Source of the DNA: Babesia bovis T2Bo
Lineage: Eukaryota; Apicomplexa; Aconoidasida; Piroplasmida; Babesiidae
Reading direction: 5' to 3'
DNA length: 64,000 nt
NCBI RefSeq assembly: GCF_000165395.2
Contig: NC_010575.1
Span: forward strand, 2,279,001-2,343,000
Numbering within the stretch: position 1 is the stretch's first letter; each line of letters starts with the position of its first letter. Positions 53,901 to 64,000 of the stretch are shown here, one piece after another. The notes under the pieces were generated by a model. The model was not told the origin of the DNA. It saw nothing but the letters and a program-made list of their open reading frames with translations, and made no database searches. Made by a program: the position numbers and the translations under genes.

Positions 53901-56900
53901 ACTCGATGGATATATACACCACAGTGAGGTCCTTCGTAGTTTCTTTAACCTCCTTATGCCGGCAGATAATAGGCGATGTAATGAAGTCGCCTGTATGTTA
54001 TCCATACAACAAATCACGCCTCCTGGATTCAAATATCTTTATAGATGACGCGAATATCGAATTGAACCCATCCTTGATGGATGCTCAGATGTCAAGTGCT
54101 AGAAAATATTCTCATCCTATGGACTCTAATATTGAACGTAGCAGACACAATATATCCTACCGAACCAGTGAATCAATGGATGCTGTGAATGAAGTAAACG
54201 GATATATCCCAGAGAACACCGTTTCACTTGACAATATTTTGCCTTTAGGACAACATAAGTACTATGTTGTTTGGGGATTAATATTTGCCGTTAATACCAG
54301 GCATCACAATTCTCAAACGCACGATTCCGAAGTACTGTATCCATCTATTAGCCGATCGTTTTCTAGGGAAATAGATACTGACCAACAGAAAGACGATTTA
54401 TTGACTATAACTGAAACGCTGCGTCGTATTTGGAATTCTTCTACGATAGGTTCATTTAGACTCATAATGCAAGGTCGATCTGTAGATAGTGTTGCACAGC
54501 TACTATCTCGAATGCATGATGGTTGCCCTAAGCTTTCTGAATCTGTTGTGGCAGTACGTTATGGAATGCTACCGCTGTTGCGCCGTGATATTGGTAGCTT
54601 AATATCAGCTGCACTGATGTCACAAGAGTATATGGAGGAATGTGTCAGCAACTTCGTGCGTCCTATCAAGCATAATTGGTGTACACTTGGTAAACGGCTG
54701 CTGGACTATACGAGGAATAGGCGCTACTGTTATTTGAGATTTTCCAATGTTTATGTGGATTTCGAGATGCAATTACCTAAGCGTCGCATGCTCAATGCCA
54801 GAAACACATCACATAAAAGTGGACTTATGCTGAACTTCCTGATTTTCCGATACGTGAAGCGTAGTTCTCATTTGTTTTCATTTTGCAGCAGTGCGGAGCC
54901 TGCTATAATAGATAATGATTGGACACATCGTGATATGAACAAACATAAAAGTCGCTTTTGCTTTGAATCCGTGGTACAGAATGACATAGGAAGGACAACT
55001 GTCAGTCTGCTTTCATATTGGCAAATAATGTATTTTGTAATAAACAAGGATAAAGCAAGTAACAGAACGACTAATAGCATTTTGTGCCCAGTGACATATC
55101 CTTCCTACGGTACCCCAATCATAATTTGTAACAGTCGCCTATGGAATTACAAGTGGTGTTCACATGAAAAAGACTACTATAAAGCACCAGTTATGGATCA
55201 CATAGTGAAGGGTATAATGAACAATATAATCGATACTAATAAGCAGTTGAAGGCTTACATAGAGTGGACCTGCCAATATTTGGAGGAGAGTATTATCAGG
55301 ATGCTAGATACAAACGCTATTGTTGCTCACAGTAGTGTGGTAATAAGTAGTGCTTACGGAGTAAAAACCAGAACTGGCGAGCCACATCACATCGAGAAAA
55401 CTGCAGGTACTCCTCGAGGATCATGTCGAGTTGCACGATCCTATGGATCACAACCTGATATGTACTTACATATGTATCGTAGCAAGAGGTGGACATTTCA
55501 GAGGTCGATATCGTTATTCATGGGAAACCACCAAAACGATTTGGGATTGGAATCTCCGGCAAATACAATGGGTACTCATGGTAAAGATACCGATGGGCAA
55601 GTACAGATACCAACTGCAGTTGAAGTCAATTGTCCTATATACGGAGGTCGAGGAAACGCTGAATGGAATAACATTGAGAATCGACATTACGATACTCGAA
55701 CGACTCAACATATCACCCAGACAGGTATAAAATTTAGTGGCGCTACTTTATCCGACACAACTCTTCGCAAAACTCATTTATGGATACATAATGCTAATTT
55801 TTTGTGCCCAGAGATAACTCTGTCGAGTATTAATCCAAACTACACTGTGGTTTTTCATCATCCGGAGGCATTTCATAATCTTAGACATCTGTTTTGCGCG
55901 GATGATCTTACATTTGCAAGATCGCTGTCCAGAACATCTAAACTAAGGTCATCCGGTGGTAAAAGTGGAGCTCCTCTGTATGTTTCTTGTGACGGTAAAT
56001 TCATGATTAAACATCTAAATCGCCATGAGTTCCAGTTATTGATCGATAGGGCACCGCGATTCTTTGAACATATATTTACCGGAGGAACCCTATTGAGTAT
56101 ACCATATGGATTAGTCTCATTGATACACAAAAGAAATGGTTCTGTTGCACGATTGCTTATTATGCAGTATGTCGACCATTCTACCGGCTCACGAAAACTT
56201 ACGTTTGATATGAAAGGAGTGGCTTTTAAGCGAAGTGTGAGTGTAAATAGCTCTATTACAGAATGTCGTCCTCCGGAAGGATCTACAAGATCCAGGTGCT
56301 GTTCATTTGATTCCGAAACGGAATGGTTTACTAACATCGTTATGTTGGATTACAATTTCAAGAATTATACACGTGGCAGTCCAATTAGGCTTGCAAAAGA
56401 TGATGTAGCCAGAATCTTTGAGTATCTACGAAGGGACTTAGAATTTCTGTCTATGTTAGAAGTAGTCGATTATTCGATACTGTTACAAATATGTCCATCT
56501 GAAGGTGTTATGGTCCTTGGAATCATCGATTTCCTCAGACCTTACACTTGGGACAAACAGATTGAGAGTATCGGAAAAAAGTTGGCAAATCTAGCCATCG
56601 GCCAGGAGCCTACCATCGTATCGCCTTTGGAGTACAGAGCAAGATTCTTCAGGTTTATTTCGCGTATTATTTGGCATTACAATGAAGAGACAATATCTAA
56701 TGCAGTTGATAATAACGTTAAAGAAATTGATTTAACGAAGCCTACTTTTAATTGCAGATGCTCTTTCTGCGCAACAACAAAGCTTTTATATACTAACAGT
56801 GACGTGAAGTCACTGAGTCACTACATGATGTCAACATCAATCTCAGTGAGAAAGTATATTCAAAGTCTGGTTAGCAATGTTGCACCGGCAGAGGATAGGT

Positions 56901-56983
56901 ATAAGCACGCCTGCCAGGTAGTAGCAATGCTGCAAGAAAATTATGAAACTGCAGCTATATGCCCGATAAAAGATATAACATAA
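50996..56983 (+). CDS. PI3P 5-kinase, Fab1/PIKfyve type
   Basis: A single exon of 1995 residues. Domains in order: a CCT/TCP-1-like chaperonin segment from about residue 182 (VEQLCNTSVKLVICTGNLSL, GICCLCNVSREEITQL); a conserved Cys-rich region near 560-620 (CKECNDEATVDVPHITFGNF, CGHPLFG); and a C-terminal PIP kinase domain from about 1650 (GGKSGAPLYVSCDGKFMIKH, FDMKGVAFKR, EVVDYSILLQI, GIIDFLRPYTWDK). This order is that of Fab1/PIKfyve, which makes PI(3,5)P2 from PI3P on endosomes and vacuole. No FYVE domain is seen at the N-terminus. The stretch 620-1600 is long and poorly conserved, with Asn/Ser-rich parts. The absence of introns in a 6 kb gene is unusual for this window. Confidence 0.9.
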   Translation: MINKTKVVKPCSKSSREWSYKDDTTYRNDTQSSDSPWYEGIFQEDDFWHSELLDLVSKYIRHHIYNDNTALRLSDDVADYIGNLLLRYGFRAKQKHGTRDIIDTVKILPLPYKLHSLLKLDTLKGISLFNGLCIQGRLAHPRMYKQLDRLTVLLTHQFLSFSDTINSNTYEDISDVRTNHSYVDYYVEQLCNTSVKLVICTGNLSLEVAEKLHLRGICCLCNVSREEITQLSLAIGAPVLPRIAHDVVLSQYIAYIGSFQYIEQCGFAIGAIRVGPCFHGCTVIYSRLRLLSGRYASIRDLMQIALWRIQLLFDELQFVKILGGGINLNTALNLLKKNSTSLLRRSAIYLDHNYTGNTPSCANEIITPLNSTVEINEQCMNEHVTLTRHPTCSRLLRIERLFSLIKGRDIDHIDMIPQKAPFYIHFSNWVSDYLLGTTSNCSGAPQICDIQHMATHAVIKYYEYSTRSNEMCGSVVLKALPVGSYARGMFLNDFVGWYTSTLDQDVCITSEQCNEQMSNHTLHLETVEPMEGELHKRLSMVVTRKRNYSSTRMHLSSRCKECNDEATVDVPHITFGNFVYLLLHNGVYTAGCGHPLFGSHSFRIQADKVTICLHVQEVQNYKVGAWLDINLLNANLGNLSLGQAGATRTDQRLIRCGEKLRKLHQTILNTCDTIDTDNQSVLITDELSDTQCSIYEHELDLLNVRNLTPSLDLAVKHLFSTLCDIVETRFQQLISVDDIQHALPCRCEVGATYKNLLLDSRNQWATPFKVESISDLDTLWKDRNSIGQSICPRLRDQLSNSIGKGYGYSFCHKCHMDKFNSIAELEVVNWIYTITATVRSIGVNLKSMIENLRGNMALLDVPNDVNSTSLEDVTTSSHHSAVKDVSNSPAFSIATWAFSAASKSFSGARSPSMVLTLNRENTKDLNSNDMRNPVDTINDIVERTLDNIRLCYIQVVAHLIFGVFWSSPDSMDIYTTVRSFVVSLTSLCRQIIGDVMKSPVCYPYNKSRLLDSNIFIDDANIELNPSLMDAQMSSARKYSHPMDSNIERSRHNISYRTSESMDAVNEVNGYIPENTVSLDNILPLGQHKYYVVWGLIFAVNTRHHNSQTHDSEVLYPSISRSFSREIDTDQQKDDLLTITETLRRIWNSSTIGSFRLIMQGRSVDSVAQLLSRMHDGCPKLSESVVAVRYGMLPLLRRDIGSLISAALMSQEYMEECVSNFVRPIKHNWCTLGKRLLDYTRNRRYCYLRFSNVYVDFEMQLPKRRMLNARNTSHKSGLMLNFLIFRYVKRSSHLFSFCSSAEPAIIDNDWTHRDMNKHKSRFCFESVVQNDIGRTTVSLLSYWQIMYFVINKDKASNRTTNSILCPVTYPSYGTPIIICNSRLWNYKWCSHEKDYYKAPVMDHIVKGIMNNIIDTNKQLKAYIEWTCQYLEESIIRMLDTNAIVAHSSVVISSAYGVKTRTGEPHHIEKTAGTPRGSCRVARSYGSQPDMYLHMYRSKRWTFQRSISLFMGNHQNDLGLESPANTMGTHGKDTDGQVQIPTAVEVNCPIYGGRGNAEWNNIENRHYDTRTTQHITQTGIKFSGATLSDTTLRKTHLWIHNANFLCPEITLSSINPNYTVVFHHPEAFHNLRHLFCADDLTFARSLSRTSKLRSSGGKSGAPLYVSCDGKFMIKHLNRHEFQLLIDRAPRFFEHIFTGGTLLSIPYGLVSLIHKRNGSVARLLIMQYVDHSTGSRKLTFDMKGVAFKRSVSVNSSITECRPPEGSTRSRCCSFDSETEWFTNIVMLDYNFKNYTRGSPIRLAKDDVARIFEYLRRDLEFLSMLEVVDYSILLQICPSEGVMVLGIIDFLRPYTWDKQIESIGKKLANLAIGQEPTIVSPLEYRARFFRFISRIIWHYNEETISNAVDNNVKEIDLTKPTFNCRCSFCATTKLLYTNSDVKSLSHYMMSTSISVRKYIQSLVSNVAPAEDRYKHACQVVAMLQENYETAAICPIKDIT

Positions 56984-57223
56984 TCATATACTTAATAATT
57001 ATACTTCATAATAGTGATTACGCTGAAGCGGTCACTGGCAGCTTCGGTAAAAACGCTCATGCGATGGCGGTAATTCAAATTTCAATGCAGTACCAAATAA
57101 CGACACAGTCGTCATACGCATTGCTATTAACATCATTGATGCTAGAGAATGACAATATTTATGTCACCACACAATGAGAGTGCGTTAACCTTATGCATCA
57201 ACCTATATCTGAAATGTAATCCA

Positions 57224-60200
57224 TTAACCCACGAACAACGATGGATCGTCTACAAACATAACAGGGTCAATGATTTGCATCACAATAGTGTGAGGATCGG
57301 TGTAGCCCATGACAAGAGCGTCGGCGGTTATTTTACCAATGTCATGTCTTGGCAATTCCATACCATCAGCCTGTTCAAAGTAGTAACCGTCGTGTGGCAA
57401 GTCTTTGATGATGTTCAACAGCTGCTTGTAGTCATTCAAACGCTTGTTCATCTCTAGCATGTGTTTGTTTAGTGATAGAGTTACTTCCTTCTTGTTCTCA
57501 AGGTTGGCGATTGCGCGTGCATGGTTGAACATATCATGGACAGGGACTTCAAGGCGCATCTTGTCCATGCGATCCTCAAGCTTGCGCATTAATACGATAG
57601 GGTAGTCATGAACATGAAGGTTACGCAAGTAATCAGATTCATCCTTCAAGAACAGGAGTGGTACGCTCATAGTCTTGAGGTCAACATCATCGAACTTTGG
57701 AATCATGCGGAACTCGAAGTTAATAGTCCTTACATCAGCCGGGTTAGCAATGCCATATGGATTGTATCCGCTCATTATCTTATCATATATCGACATACGA
57801 TGGTTTCTACTGGCGTTATCCATATCTCCATGCAAAAGTCTGTTGATGTTATCAATTTCGGGAGAAGTATTGCTGGGTATTACATCATCAATGCTATGGC
57901 CATGAAGCTCAAGAAATGAAGGCTTAGATTCAGCTTTCTCAGTGTTAGGTTCCAGAGCATTATCGGGTTCCTCAGAGCTTTGCAGAGATTTCACATCTTC
58001 AAGAGGTACGAATCCGTTATCATCCCATTCGCTGTTACCGGGAAGTTGAGCAATCATACCGTTTTCATCGACCTCAGGGTGAATGTAGTTGCGAGCGTCG
58101 AGAGTCTCTATTAGTATGGTATTGCCTTCGGTGGACAGCATCTTGAACAATTTTTCAAACGTTTCCTCTACCACACTGTCGCGACGGTCACATGCCATTT
58201 GGATAAAAGGTAGTTGAGCCCTGTCGTTACCGTCAATGTGTACATTTGACGAGGTAAAACCATCCAGGACATCAGACATGTCTTTGCTGAAGAGTGCTAA
58301 CTTGTACAATGAGTAGTCATTAGAGTTGTCCACCGAAAGGCAGCTATTCATCCTGGTAAGCATTTGCATGGACAGGCATACAGCCATAGCATTGCTCACA
58401 CGGTTCTTTTTGTTCGCCATTGTAAAGTAATCGCGCATTGCTGTGATAATTTCCGCAGGGCTAGCTTCCATATTCTGGTCAAGCACGTTACCGACGGCAC
58501 CAGTCAAGGACAACGGGTCGATGTTCCTAGTAATGCCCTTGTAAGGGCTGTGAGCGATAATACCAGCTTGGTTCATGTACTTCCTGCAAACCTTTGCAGC
58601 GTTGCTGTTAATAAAACTCTTATACTTCTCACGGACTTCAGGGGTTTCACTTGGACTTTGTCCCATACGAGAGAATGACTGCATCAAAAGAATCCAGGCA
58701 TCACCATCCTCGCGGTAGCCTTGTGACAATTGCATATATCTCCACTGCTGAACCAGTATAGCTGCAGTGGAACACAATGTGGCAAGTTGGAAGTTGCCTT
58801 CGGGTGTTTCCTCACCCTGGTAACCGTCCAGCCATGTACCGATCATAACGTGGATTCTATCGATTAAATCGTCAGTCGATAACGAGATAATCATGTCTTT
58901 GATTGGGCACATATGGGCAGTTTGCTTAACCACTGGAGGTAACATAGTGATATTGGTACCTGTATGGGAGACAAATAAATTCTTCACACGAGTTAAACCC
59001 GTTTCAAGGGCTTCCTTTGGGATATTAGCACTATCGTAGAAAGCCTTGGCAGCTTCATACTGCTCAATGGCAATCACACCGTATGCGAAATTGAATAACT
59101 CCTTCAACTGGTCGTAGGTGAACGTATGTTTTTCCAAGAAATCCTTGAGCTCATCTTCAGGCTTCATTAAATTCATTGTAGTCAGACCCAAACGCCAGAT
59201 TTTCTGCAAATTAGGGTACTCCTCAACATCCTTAAAATTCAACTGATAACCATGAATTTCCTTAGGAACCTGACTTAGGGCAAGTTCATATTGAGATAAG
59301 ACACGCTGCATATCTTGGTGGTTTTCAGGCTTGACGTTCTTCCTTTGTTCGGGAGTAGAGTCAGTATCGGTTGTGACAGGCTCACTTTTACGACTTACTT
59401 TATTATCATCAGGGGTTTCTAAAGGGAGATCTGGATGTCCCTCAATGAATTCCTTCTCATACTTGTCAACGGGATACCCATGGCTAAGAGCTACAATCTG
59501 TGAATCTTCACGTTTACGCAACGGCTCTGTAGCAGCAGACATATCCATGGTTACGCGCTTGTTATTAGACTCCAGGTTACAGAACATCTTTTTCCATTCA
59601 GGGAAGTTACCCATATTGGTGGTGTAGGATGGGATGAAGACATCTATTTCAGGAATTTCAGCTTCAGTGTTGACCTTCGAGGCGTATACATCGTTGCGGA
59701 GCATGAGGCACTGTAACAAACTGATGAATTTACCTCTCATGAAATCTTTAGATACCACATCCTCATAACGATCAAACAGCTTTTGGCGAATTGCATCGAT
59801 ACACTTGTACAAATGCTCTTCCTGGCAATTGTTGATAGTGGTTTCCGTAACAAGTACAGTAGCTGATGTCACCACGTCCAGGTGCTCGGTGTCACCTGCA
59901 TCGGTTACGTGAGCCTTCAGAGTGATCTTAATTGGCTTAAGATCTTCACCAGGGTGATCTTGAGCGTCCACCTGTTCAATGCGATTCATGAAGTTAGACT
60001 CCTGCTCAGGAGTCTGGAGAGTGAACTCAGCACTACTGCCTTCGGCTTCTGGAGTTTCATCGGGTTTGGTTGTGGATTCAGTAGTGGGTTCGTCCGTTGA
60101 CTCACTCTGTGTGGAGCCTTCCTCGGTCAATGGCTGAGCTTTCTCAGGCTCTATCAAAGGCTCGTTAGCAGTGTCCTCAGGTGGGTTATCAGCAACTTCA

Positions 60201-60885
60201 AGGCCGGAAAATGCAAGGTCTCGGAATTTGTCACCTTCTGGGTCGTTACCCAAATCAATAGATTCAGAATCGCTTTCAAGGGGGCATTGACCTTCGTTAA
60301 GGAATAGGGACAATTCTGTAGTGGACGAGTCTAATTTAGAAAGCTGGTCCTTGGTGACAAAATTCGAATCCAATTCAGTAACGACAGTTACATTCTTGGT
60401 TTCATTCTGCACATTGTTCTCGATTAACAAAATCTTGCCTTGGCATAACAAACGAGCAAGTGCAGATAGACGATGCAATGTATTGAAATTCTTGTCTAAA
60501 ATAGGATCGAAAGCCCTTGCGCCAAATTTAGTTTTCACAATGTCAAACAATGCTGCTGGATTAGTAGATTGTTTGATTTCTGCGTCAGAAAACCAAATGA
60601 TTGTTCCAATCTTGGCACAAAAGGACAATGCATCATTCACGGCATTTTCTACGCACACATTAGTTAGGTTGGATATCAACAAAACTTACTTATTGACATT
60701 GACACCTCGAAAACTACCTCGTCTGTGTATGTTTATATAAACAACAAGACAGACTTACCGAATTTCTCATCGACACGATCAGCAGTGTCTACTGCCTTCA
60801 ATGATTCACGAGCTGTAAGATTGCCATTGGCAATAGAACCGCTAAGTGCTACAACGGCACCTAACGTTGCAACAGTTAATTTCAT
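57224..60885 (-). CDS. Large secreted protein, candidate rhoptry-neck type
   Basis: Exons 60885-60759 and 60684-57224, with a 74-nt intron, give 1195 residues. Exon 1 encodes a clear signal peptide (MKLTVATLGAVVALSGSIA, then NGN) and a short spacer. Residues about 160-270 are an acidic, Pro/Thr/Ser/Glu-rich low-complexity region. From about 290 the protein is mostly helical and cysteine-poor, without a transmembrane segment: MCPIKDMIISLSTDDLID, WLDGYQGEETPEGNFQL, DMSDVLDGFTSSNVHIDG. The C-terminus ends in DPVMFVDDPSLFVG. Size, signal peptide, absence of membrane helices and a helical body fit apicomplexan rhoptry-neck proteins such as RON4 or RON5; I cannot name it from motifs. It converges with the kinase gene. 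Confidence 0.6.
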
Positions 60886-61313
60886 GTTATTTTATTAAGG
60901 TGTGTAGCAGATGTGCGACATTACAGTTTAATGCCATTAACAAGTACACCAGAATACCATACACCCTAGATCAACATATTATCATCTTGTTATTGCATAT
61001 ATGTTAACTCCAATGTGTCGATATTCAACGCGAATCCTATAAGGGTCAACCTGGAGAATGTACCTCCCCATAGGCTATTTATACATTATTGTTACCAACT
61101 TTTAACGGTTTTAATGATATCTATGGAATATTAAACAATATATACGCGCTACGTAGTATAATGTTCACCATCGTAACTGTTACACACTAGGGATTGTATT
61201 ACCGGTGTGTATATGCAAGTAATAGAAGCTCATACTTGTTTATCACAAATTGATTACCATTGTTCTCAGTAAATTTATCAACCGTACGACTTATTACTTA
61301 TTTTGTTCATAAG
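60886..61313. promoter_or_regulatory. Promoter region of the secreted protein
   Basis: 428 AT-rich bases between the NTF2 stop and the secreted-protein start (both minus strand). It should contain the stage-regulated promoter if the product is a secretory-organelle protein. No motif identified. Confidence 0.4.
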
Positions 61314-61724
61314 TCAACCGATACACAACCTGAAAACGTCGTTGAGCACAAAGTAACTGTTGCCGTTAGGAAATAGCTGGACTGCATGAGCGAACTTCAT
61401 TGGTGGACTATTGTCTAGAGAGACATCACCAATGGTAAACGCAATCACACCGTTGTTAGGTGAAGGTTGGCAATCGCATGTTAAAATAGAATACTTGGAA
61501 TGAGGGTTAGAGAGAAGCTTCTCCATGATCTGCTGCTGACCGGAAAAAGTGCCGTTTTCAAAAGTCATCATGCTCTGTTCATTGTAGAAGTTTGCCAAAC
61601 TCTTCCTATAAAAATATTAAACTCCCTGCGCTATTACTTACCTGTCAGTTTCCATCAGACGGTAGTACATTTGAACAAACTCCAGACCGATCTGATTATA
61701 CTGAGGATTCAATCCAACCGTCAT
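61314..61724 (-). CDS. NTF2: Nuclear transport factor 2
   Basis: Exons 61724-61642 and 61605-61314 with a 36-nt intron give 124 residues, the normal length. The family pattern runs through the join: NPQYNQIGLEFVQMYYRLME, SLANFYNEQSMMTFENGTFS, QQQIMEKLL, CDCQPSPNNGVIAFTIGDV, FAHAVQLFPNGNSYFVLNDV, FRLCIG. NTF2 dimers carry RanGDP into the nucleus through FG nucleoporins. The start ATG is fixed by the exon 1 sequence. Confidence 0.95.
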
Positions 61725-62423
61725 TTTGAACGTGAAAATTATTTAAAATGTAATTAAAATGTAGCTGTATCACGTACAGAGTGTATGATAAAATAATATG
61801 TGTTATAGGAGCCTTATTAACTCAATAGTAAACCCACGAAGATGGGGAGGCCATGGATATTATAAACCCCAATATGGTTAATACATTCGATCTATACCAC
61901 CCAAAATTGTATGTTACGTACACGTAATACTACAATATACTTATTATCACATTATTTTGTATCTCACATTTTACACCCTGTGAATATATACATCAATTTA
62001 ATACACATCGCAATCACTGAATAATATACATTGAAATACGAATTAAATGCTAATTATGCACCTTTCTAACTTCCGTAATGCTTCCGCAACTCCTTTATTT
62101 GAGGAATCCACTATTTACACCTTGTAATTTTACTATTACACACATATGAATAGAATCACAAATATTTTTATGATCTAATCAATAAAAGATAATACACAAT
62201 AGAATTTTAGTTATCAATGCCCTAATGTTATGTTCTCATGACTTGAGGTTGATATTATACAGAATCGTTATGACACACATCACATGTCTATCCAAGGAAA
62301 TTTCTTAGTCAGGCAACTTCCTCATATATCAGAGACAACACATTATTTTTCTTACTGTTACTATATTTTTGCGTATACCTGCCATTATCATCTAACACAT
62401 TCATAACTAGGCCCTTGTTAACA
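61725..62423. promoter_or_regulatory. Divergent promoter region
   Basis: About 700 AT-rich bases between NTF2 (minus) and the cyclophilin (plus). No gene, RNA or strong repeat was recognised. Confidence 0.45.
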
Positions 62424-63331
62424 ATGAAGTCTGTCACAAACTTCTTCACTATTGCGGCCACTTTGGTCATCAGCATTGTTGCTGCGGAATCTGAATTTAC
62501 GTTTACTCATAAGGTGACTATGAATATTGCCAAAAATGGTGAAAACATTGGTCAATTGATTTTGGGCCTGTATGGTGATGAGACACCGAAAACTGTTGCT
62601 AACTTCGTGTCAATGTGTGAAGGCCATAGTGTAAACGGACGTATATACAGTTACAAGGGTTCTGTCTTCCACCGCATCATTCCAAATTTTATGATCCAGG
62701 TTAGTATTTGTCAATGAAGTGTATAACTTTTTTGTTGTAAATTATATATGAACATTCATGTCGATTATGTTTTCAATATACATGGTAACCATGGTCCATG
62801 TTAGGTTTTATAATCTAATAAGAGTTTCTTATAGTCTGAATTAAATTACATATATTTTGTGTTGTAACTATATATTTATATAGTTTGTATAAATATTCAC
62901 AAGTTATATATGTCGTGATTTTGATCCGACCTTATGATTTTCCTTCTTATATATCATCGGTGGTTTTGCCTTCATATTATTGCCTTTATTTACCGTACGA
63001 TATTCGCATATATTTACAGGGAGGTGACATTGTTAATGGCAATGGTACTGGTAGTGTTAGCATCTATGGTGAGAGGTTTGCTGATGAAAACTTTAACATC
63101 AAGCATGGTGCACCCGGAGCACTTTCCATGGCTAACGCCGGACCCAACACTAACGGTTCTCAATTCTTCATCACCACTGTCCAAACTCCATGGTTAGATG
63201 GAAGACATGTTGTGTTTGGTAGATTAATGGATGGTTGGACTACATTGCAGGAAATGGAATCAGAAGGTACCCCAAGTGGCAGTACCCGTTCTAAAATGAC
63301 AATTGCTGAATGCACTGTCGAGAAGCTATAA
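62424..63331 (+). CDS. ER/secreted cyclophilin (peptidyl-prolyl isomerase)
   Basis: Exons 62424-62699 and 63020-63331 give 195 residues. Residues 1-24 are a signal peptide ([20 protein letters not shown]); the rest is a cyclophilin domain. Catalytic residues are present: Arg and Phe in [23 protein letters not shown], and the Trp and His of [11 protein letters not shown]. This architecture is cyclophilin B-like; it would catalyse proline isomerisation in the ER or secretory pathway. There is no C-terminal KDEL-type signal (it ends CTVEKL), so it may be secreted onward. The intron is 320 nt, about nine times the usual size here, and AT-rich. The join at MIQ|GGD is at the family's conserved motif. 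Confidence 0.95.
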
Positions 63332-63666
63332 AACAACTATAACAACCATTACTAATCATTTTTATATTCAGTTATACATGTGGTTTTCTATACTAGGTAT
63401 GTACTACGTCATGTCGCATTTGTCTAATGTGGTGCTTAATTAGTTCGTTGCCTTGTCATTAATATGAAAAGAGTTCTATGTGTTATATGTACATATTAGA
63501 CGCTGTTTGACGTGTTGAACACAGAAATGTTTATATCTTTGTCTAAATATTCCGATAAAATCGGACTACAATATACCTAATGTATTATCGGGTTGAATCT
63601 TCATTTTAAACAATTATCACTACATCAACATAGAAAATAAAGATTGAATATACGATGCATTATATG
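63332..63666. other. Spacer between convergent genes
   Basis: 335 AT-rich bases after the cyclophilin and before the minus-strand gene. Nothing recognised beyond 3' UTR sequence. Confidence 0.4.
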
Positions 63667-64000
63667 TTATTGTTTTGGATAGAAACCCTTGTATGTTAAG
63701 TGAATGCGATTGCCTCTTCTATTTATGAAGTTGGGGTCTACGTAATCTGGTGGCAAAGGCTGTTCTGGCAGAGAGCCTGTTTGATACGTACAAACAACCT
63801 CTTGTGTTTCTATGTCATAACTTCTGTGGAAGAATACACTATGGTCATTTGGTAATAGATGCAGTATATCTTTCAGCACAATTGAATTATAGGGTTCCCT
63901 ATAATCCAATTTAGAAACATCTATCTGAAATGGTGGTGGCACAGTCTTACCAGCAACCTCGCATTTTATAGTGGGCATCATCAATTGAACGTGATACCCT
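63667..64000 (-). CDS. C-terminal part of an unknown protein (partial)
   Basis: The frame is open to the right edge of the window (GYHVQLMMPTIKCEVAGKT) and ends with QTGSLPEQPLPPDYVDPNFI, NRRGNRIHLTYKGFYPKQ and a stop. ATG codons at 63981 and 63978 are probably internal. About 110 residues are visible; they are beta-rich and polar, with a proline-rich linker. I do not recognise a family. Confidence 0.55.
   Translation of the reverse strand, partial: GYHVQLMMPTIKCEVAGKTVPPPFQIDVSKLDYREPYNSIVLKDILHLLPNDHSVFFHRSYDIETQEVVCTYQTGSLPEQPLPPDYVDPNFINRRGNRIHLTYKGFYPKQ

Noticed and set aside
1..64000. tRNA, rRNA, CRISPR arrays, transposons, telomeric repeats
   Set aside because: Scanned for B-box-like sequence, spaced direct repeats, terminal inverted repeats around a transposase and TTTAGGG-type repeats; none was found by eye.

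Overview
The window looks like nuclear chromosomal DNA of a piroplasmid apicomplexan, most probably a Babesia of the B. bovis/B. bigemina kind. The reasons are: eukaryotic genes carrying many very small GT-AG introns, mostly 33-37 nt and several in almost every spliced gene; genes packed a few hundred bases apart on both strands; moderate AT richness with AT-rich spacers; and a gene set that includes an apicoplast isoprenoid enzyme (DXR/IspC), an inner-membrane-complex ISP protein and many conserved eukaryotic housekeeping genes. I saw no rRNA or tRNA gene, no CRISPR array and no transposon. Genus and species are inference; no sequence search was possible.

Layout. 0-9 kb: the end of a possible epsin-like protein, an ISP-type inner membrane complex protein, ribosomal eL27, the SNAPc subunit 3 homologue, a spliced gene with an IGR/mS41-like region, and Vps18. 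9-14 kb: a spliced gene of unknown function, a 2.6 kb gene-poor AT-rich stretch, and a small four-helix membrane protein. 14-20 kb (minus strand): DXR, a THUMP-type RNA methyltransferase directly upstream of it, and an unknown acidic protein. 20-30 kb: a doubtful small gene, a long coiled-coil protein, a FYVE-like zinc finger protein, an ALYREF/Yra1-type export factor, a REEP/Yop1-type ER protein and ribosomal uS8 (RPS15A). 30-40 kb: the kinetochore protein Nuf2, an unknown 722-residue protein, soluble pyrophosphatase and a gamma-tubulin complex component. 40-50 kb: an FKBP-like/CS-domain protein, N-myristoyltransferase, an Afg2-type double AAA ATPase, deoxyhypusine synthase and an actin-related protein. 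50-64 kb: a Fab1/PIKfyve-type lipid kinase, a large secreted protein that may be a rhoptry-neck-type protein, NTF2, an ER cyclophilin and an unknown partial gene.

The genes do not form one pathway. Links between them are functional only: N-myristoyltransferase would modify proteins such as the ISP; Vps18, the FYVE-like protein and the PI3P 5-kinase belong to endolysosomal trafficking; Nuf2 and the gamma-tubulin complex component act in the spindle; SNAPc3, ALYREF and NTF2 act in transcription and nuclear transport. For most spliced genes I rebuilt the exons by hand and checked that the total coding length is a multiple of three and that family motifs run across the joins. Gene spacing is very tight in places: one convergent pair shares its stop codons and two tandem pairs are separated by only about 20-50 bases.
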